The notes below the pieces were generated by a model. That model was given only the letters and a program-made list of their open reading frames with translations, did not search any database and was not told the DNA's origin. Positions 61,720 through 64,000 of a stretch of 64,000 nucleotides of DNA are shown here, one piece after another. The DNA is from Unio delphinus (taxonomy: Eukaryota; Mollusca; Bivalvia; Unionida; Unionidae). Position 1 is the first letter of the stretch. The number at the start of each line of letters is the position of its first letter. The DNA lies in contig JAQISU010000096.1 in the NCBI GenBank assembly GCA_029339505.1, forward strand, positions 5,565,501 through 5,629,500, in the 5' to 3' direction. A program made the translations under genes and the position numbers.

Positions 61720-63480
61720 CTATCTGCACCTTCGCGAGTGGCTGAAGAGTCCGACCCTTGAGTGACAGTCTCTGTTGCACTTGTTGCAGGTGTATGCTGA
61801 TACTTGCTGAGGATGTTTTTGGTTCGCCTTCCTCCTGGCTCTCTTTGCAGCGAGGTTTGTGTTTCTCATCTCCTCAGCTTTCTGAGTGCCCTGTCTGACA
61901 GCAAGACGCCACGCGGAGCGGTCGTCAGCACAGCTCTCCCAATTGTTTATGTTGATGTTGGCTGTCTTTATGTCCTTTTTGCAGACATCTTTGCAGCGCA
62001 GACGTGGCCTTCCAGTCGTTCGTGCACCTTCTACTAGCTCGCCGTACAGCAGGTCCTTGGGTATGCGGCCTGGGTCCATTCTCCTAACATGGCCTAGCCA
62101 GCGAAGTCGCCTCTCGCTGAGAATGGAGAACATGCTGTTCATGCCGGTGCATTTCAGAACCTCTGTGTTGGGAACTTTGTCCTGCCACTGGATACGCAGA
62201 ATGCGCCACAAGCATCTCAGGTGGAAGCTGTTGAGTTTCCTCACGTGACTCGCGTAGGTGGTCCATGCCTCGCTGCTGTAAAGGAGTGTGCTGAGCACGC
62301 ATGCCTGGTAGACGCGCAGTTTGGTCTTCTCGGTGAGGTTGTGATTGTCCCAGACCCTCTGGTTCAGTCTCGCCATAACTGCTGATGCCTTGGCAATCCG
62401 GCCATTTACATCAGTATCAACGGAGAGCGAGTTGGAGATGGTGGACCCAAGGTATGTGTAGTCCTCAGCAACTTCCAGGTTGTACCCATCAATGGTGATG
62501 GTGGGAGAGGAGTCTGCGTCCTGCACCATTACATTCGTCTTCTTCAGACTGATGGTCAGTCCTAACTCCTTGCAGGCGTGGGAGAGGTGGCATACTAGCT
62601 GCTGCAGTCCATCTTCCGTATGTGATGTCAAGGCTGCATCGTCGGCGAAGAGCAATTCACGGATGAGAACCTTTGTAACTTTAGTCTTTGCACGGAGACG
62701 GGTGATGTTAAACAGCTTTCCGTCAGTCCTGGTGTGTATATACACGCCCTCGCTGCAGTCCTTGAAGGCGTACTGGAGGAAAATGGAAAAGAAGATGACA
62801 AAGAGAGTTGGCGCAAGGACACAGCCTTGCTTCACTCCACTGCTGACGGGGAAGGCCTCTGATGTTGCGCCATTGAAGCACACTGTGCTGTGCATGTTCT
62901 CGTGGAACGATGTTATGATAGCGAGCAGTCGTGGGGGGCAGCCTATCTTCTTAAGGATCCTGAAGAGTCCGCTCCGGCTGACCAGGTCAAATGCCTTGGT
63001 CAGGTCTATGAAGGCAATGTAGGGGGGCATCTGCTGCTCACGACACTTCTCCTGCAGCTGTCGCAGTGAGAAGATCATGTCTACAGTTGACCTGCCTGCT
63101 CGGAAGCCACACTGGGACTCGGGGTAGACTCGGGATGCTAGGGTCTGCAAGCGCGCCAGGACGACACGAGCGAACGCCTTTCCAACAATACTGAGAAGAG
63201 AGATGCCCCGGTAGCTGTTGCAGTCACTGCGGTCTCCTTTGTTCTTGTATAGAGTGACAATGTTTGCATCTCGCATGTCCTGGGGGATGTGTCCTTGTCC
63301 CCAACAGAGGCAGAGGAGTTCGTGCAGAGGCTGGATTAGTGCTGGTTTCCCTATCTTTAGGACTTCAGGCGGAATGCCGTCACTCCCAGGGGCCTTCCCA
63401 CAAGCGAGGCAGTCGATGGCTTTGCTAAGCTCTTCCAGGGTGGGTGGTGTGTCTAGTTCCTCTAAGACTGGCAGGACTAT
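61720..63480 (-). CDS. LINE reverse transcriptase ORF, 5'-truncated but intact
   Basis: Open from about 63480 to the stop at 61720-61722; the first ATG is at 63276 (518 residues from there), but family sequence continues in frame upstream (LEELSKAIDCLACGKAPGSD), so the ORF is longer than the ATG-started part. Numbering from that ATG: YRGISLLS 22-29, FIDLTKAFD 89-97 with the first catalytic Asp, SGVKQGCVLAPTLF 146-159, FADDAAL 210-216 with the catalytic Asp pair, then the thumb region, LRWLGHVRRMD, and a C-terminal CCHC-type finger (Cys497, Cys500, His513, Cys517). No stops or shifts, so this is a recent insertion. The clade is uncertain (RTE- or CR1-related). Same broad family as the + strand LINE around it. 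Confidence 0.9.
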   Translation of the reverse strand: MVLPVLEELDTPPTLEELSKAIDCLACGKAPGSDGIPPEVLKIGKPALIQPLHELLCLCWGQGHIPQDMRDANIVTLYKNKGDRSDCNSYRGISLLSIVGKAFARVVLARLQTLASRVYPESQCGFRAGRSTVDMIFSLRQLQEKCREQQMPPYIAFIDLTKAFDLVSRSGLFRILKKIGCPPRLLAIITSFHENMHSTVCFNGATSEAFPVSSGVKQGCVLAPTLFVIFFSIFLQYAFKDCSEGVYIHTRTDGKLFNITRLRAKTKVTKVLIRELLFADDAALTSHTEDGLQQLVCHLSHACKELGLTISLKKTNVMVQDADSSPTITIDGYNLEVAEDYTYLGSTISNSLSVDTDVNGRIAKASAVMARLNQRVWDNHNLTEKTKLRVYQACVLSTLLYSSEAWTTYASHVRKLNSFHLRCLWRILRIQWQDKVPNTEVLKCTGMNSMFSILSERRLRWLGHVRRMDPGRIPKDLLYGELVEGARTTGRPRLRCKDVCKKDIKTANININNWESCADDRSAWRLAVRQGTQKAEEMRNTNLAAKRARRKANQKHPQQVSAYTCNKCNRDCHSRVGLFSHSRRCR

Positions 63481-63483
63481 ACG

Positions 63484-63503
63484 TCACATAATACTACTTT
63501 TAG

Positions 63504-63535
<32 letters not shown>

Positions 63536-63848
63536 ATAATAATAATAATAATAATGAGGACTTTATATAGCGCCTAATCCTTAGAAGCTCTAAGCGCTTT
63601 ACACTATTATATAATGATATGACTACACTAAACAAAAACAATGTAAAAAGAATTAAAAAACAAATGACAAAAATATGAAATTGAAAACATAAAAACATGC
63701 TGAAAACATATCAGATACAAAGCATTACTTTGTCTCTAAGTTTGTTCCTGCAGTCAAAAAAGGTGAGTTAACATCACTCTTAAAAGGGACCACTGTGTCT
63801 TTGTGTCTAATTTCAGTGGGCTATTCGTTCCACATCGCCGGGCCCTGG
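63484..63848 (-). mobile_element. L2/CR1-like LINE 3' end
   Basis: On the - strand starts 'ccagggcccggcgatgtgga', which matches 'aggacccagcaatgtggaac' of the LINE at about 50187, continues 'attagacacaaagacacagt' (as at 50219) and ends with 'aaagcgcttagagcttctaa' and an ATT/AGT tail at about 63500-63555. Same family as 1-240 and 48950-50500. Confidence 0.85.
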
Positions 63849-64000
63849 TATGCATTTGTTGACCTGACGAAGGCATTTGACACGATGAGCAGTACTGAAC
63901 CTTTGAAAATCGTGGATGTCGTCCCAGGTTCCTTACCATAGTCATCGAACTCCATGAAGACCAGCTTGGTCAGGTCAGAAACAATAACGACCTATCACAG
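63849..64000 (+). pseudogene. Continuation of the + strand LINE RT, cut by the window end
   Basis: Reads YAFVDLTKAFDTMSSTEPLK, the RT segment that should follow RQIQEKCR at 61620-61643. A later frameshift leads to IELHEDQLGQVRNNN. It contains the first catalytic Asp of the RT. Confidence 0.8.

Larger units (their letters stand above)
61664..63848 (-). mobile_element. Composite - strand insert of two LINE pieces
   Basis: Occupies the site between 61663 and 63849 of the + strand LINE, flanked by TAT on both sides. On the - strand it consists of an L2-like 3' end (63848 to about 63484) followed at once by a 5'-truncated LINE with RT frame and 3' end (about 63480 to 61664). One end of the insert belongs to each piece. 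Confidence 0.75.
59205..64000 (+). mobile_element. Degraded EN/RT LINE on the + strand, interrupted twice
   Basis: Three segments of one element: 59205-59298, 59945-61663 and 63849-64000 (runs off the window). The first reads ALIAHEPSRLGTDIAAVCQV, the N-terminal part of an APE-type endonuclease. The second continues LRELGGAGYTLYRSGKP, then IIILAGFNARVGRDSEIW (the usual GDFN Asp replaced by Gly), YEALKAVYDPSLQIKIHLRS and CGFKANRG...RQIQEKCR. The third resumes YAFVDLTKAFDTMSS. The order and exact fit of these pieces show one host element. In-frame stops and frameshifts make it inactive. Confidence 0.85.

Noticed and set aside
61804..63022. + strand frames of 77-180 residues opposite the RT ORF
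   Set aside because: Shadows of the - strand RT frame, which has the family motifs.

Overview
The window is animal nuclear DNA, AT-rich, with long GT-AG introns, abundant microsatellites and minisatellites, tRNA-derived SINEs, non-LTR retrotransposons and a DIRS-type element. Repeat style and the single class I histone deacetylase of HDAC1/2 type suggest an invertebrate, probably a lophotrochozoan such as a mollusc; the species cannot be fixed from the sequence.

The one clear cellular protein-coding gene is HDAC1 (HDAC1/2, RPD3 family) on the + strand. Sixteen coding exons between 5666 and 42180 join in frame to 1575 nt, a 524-residue protein that aligns without gaps to human HDAC1 numbering through the catalytic domain and the CK2-type FSDSE site, then continues into a lysine/glutamate-rich tail longer than in vertebrates. 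A CRE-like TGACGTCA lies just before the start codon.

Before the gene (1-5600) is intergenic DNA with LINE tail and SINE pieces. The introns carry most of the mobile DNA: a BED-finger transposon remnant (intron 2), a TIR element with target duplication (intron 3), a 2.2-kb TIR element containing a hAT-like MITE with 8-bp target duplication (intron 4), and a 7-kb DIRS-like retrotransposon (intron 10) with inverted terminal repeats, an internal complementary region, gag-like, RT/RNase H and tyrosine recombinase remnants and its own nested SINE. Two minisatellites abut splice acceptors (exons 8 and 10) and contain many copies of the acceptor motif; these are the most unusual features here.

Downstream (42.2-59.2 kb) is intergenic: tandem repeats including a roughly 1.15-kb array of a 34-37-bp unit, a TIR element with an internal 257-bp duplication, a degraded L2/CR1-like LINE and a pair of diverged long repeats. 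The last 5 kb is a nest of elements: a degraded + strand EN/RT LINE interrupted first by a 646-bp TIR element with a 5-bp target duplication, then by a - strand insert made of an L2-like tail and a LINE with a long intact RT reading frame; the host LINE resumes at 63849 and runs off the window.
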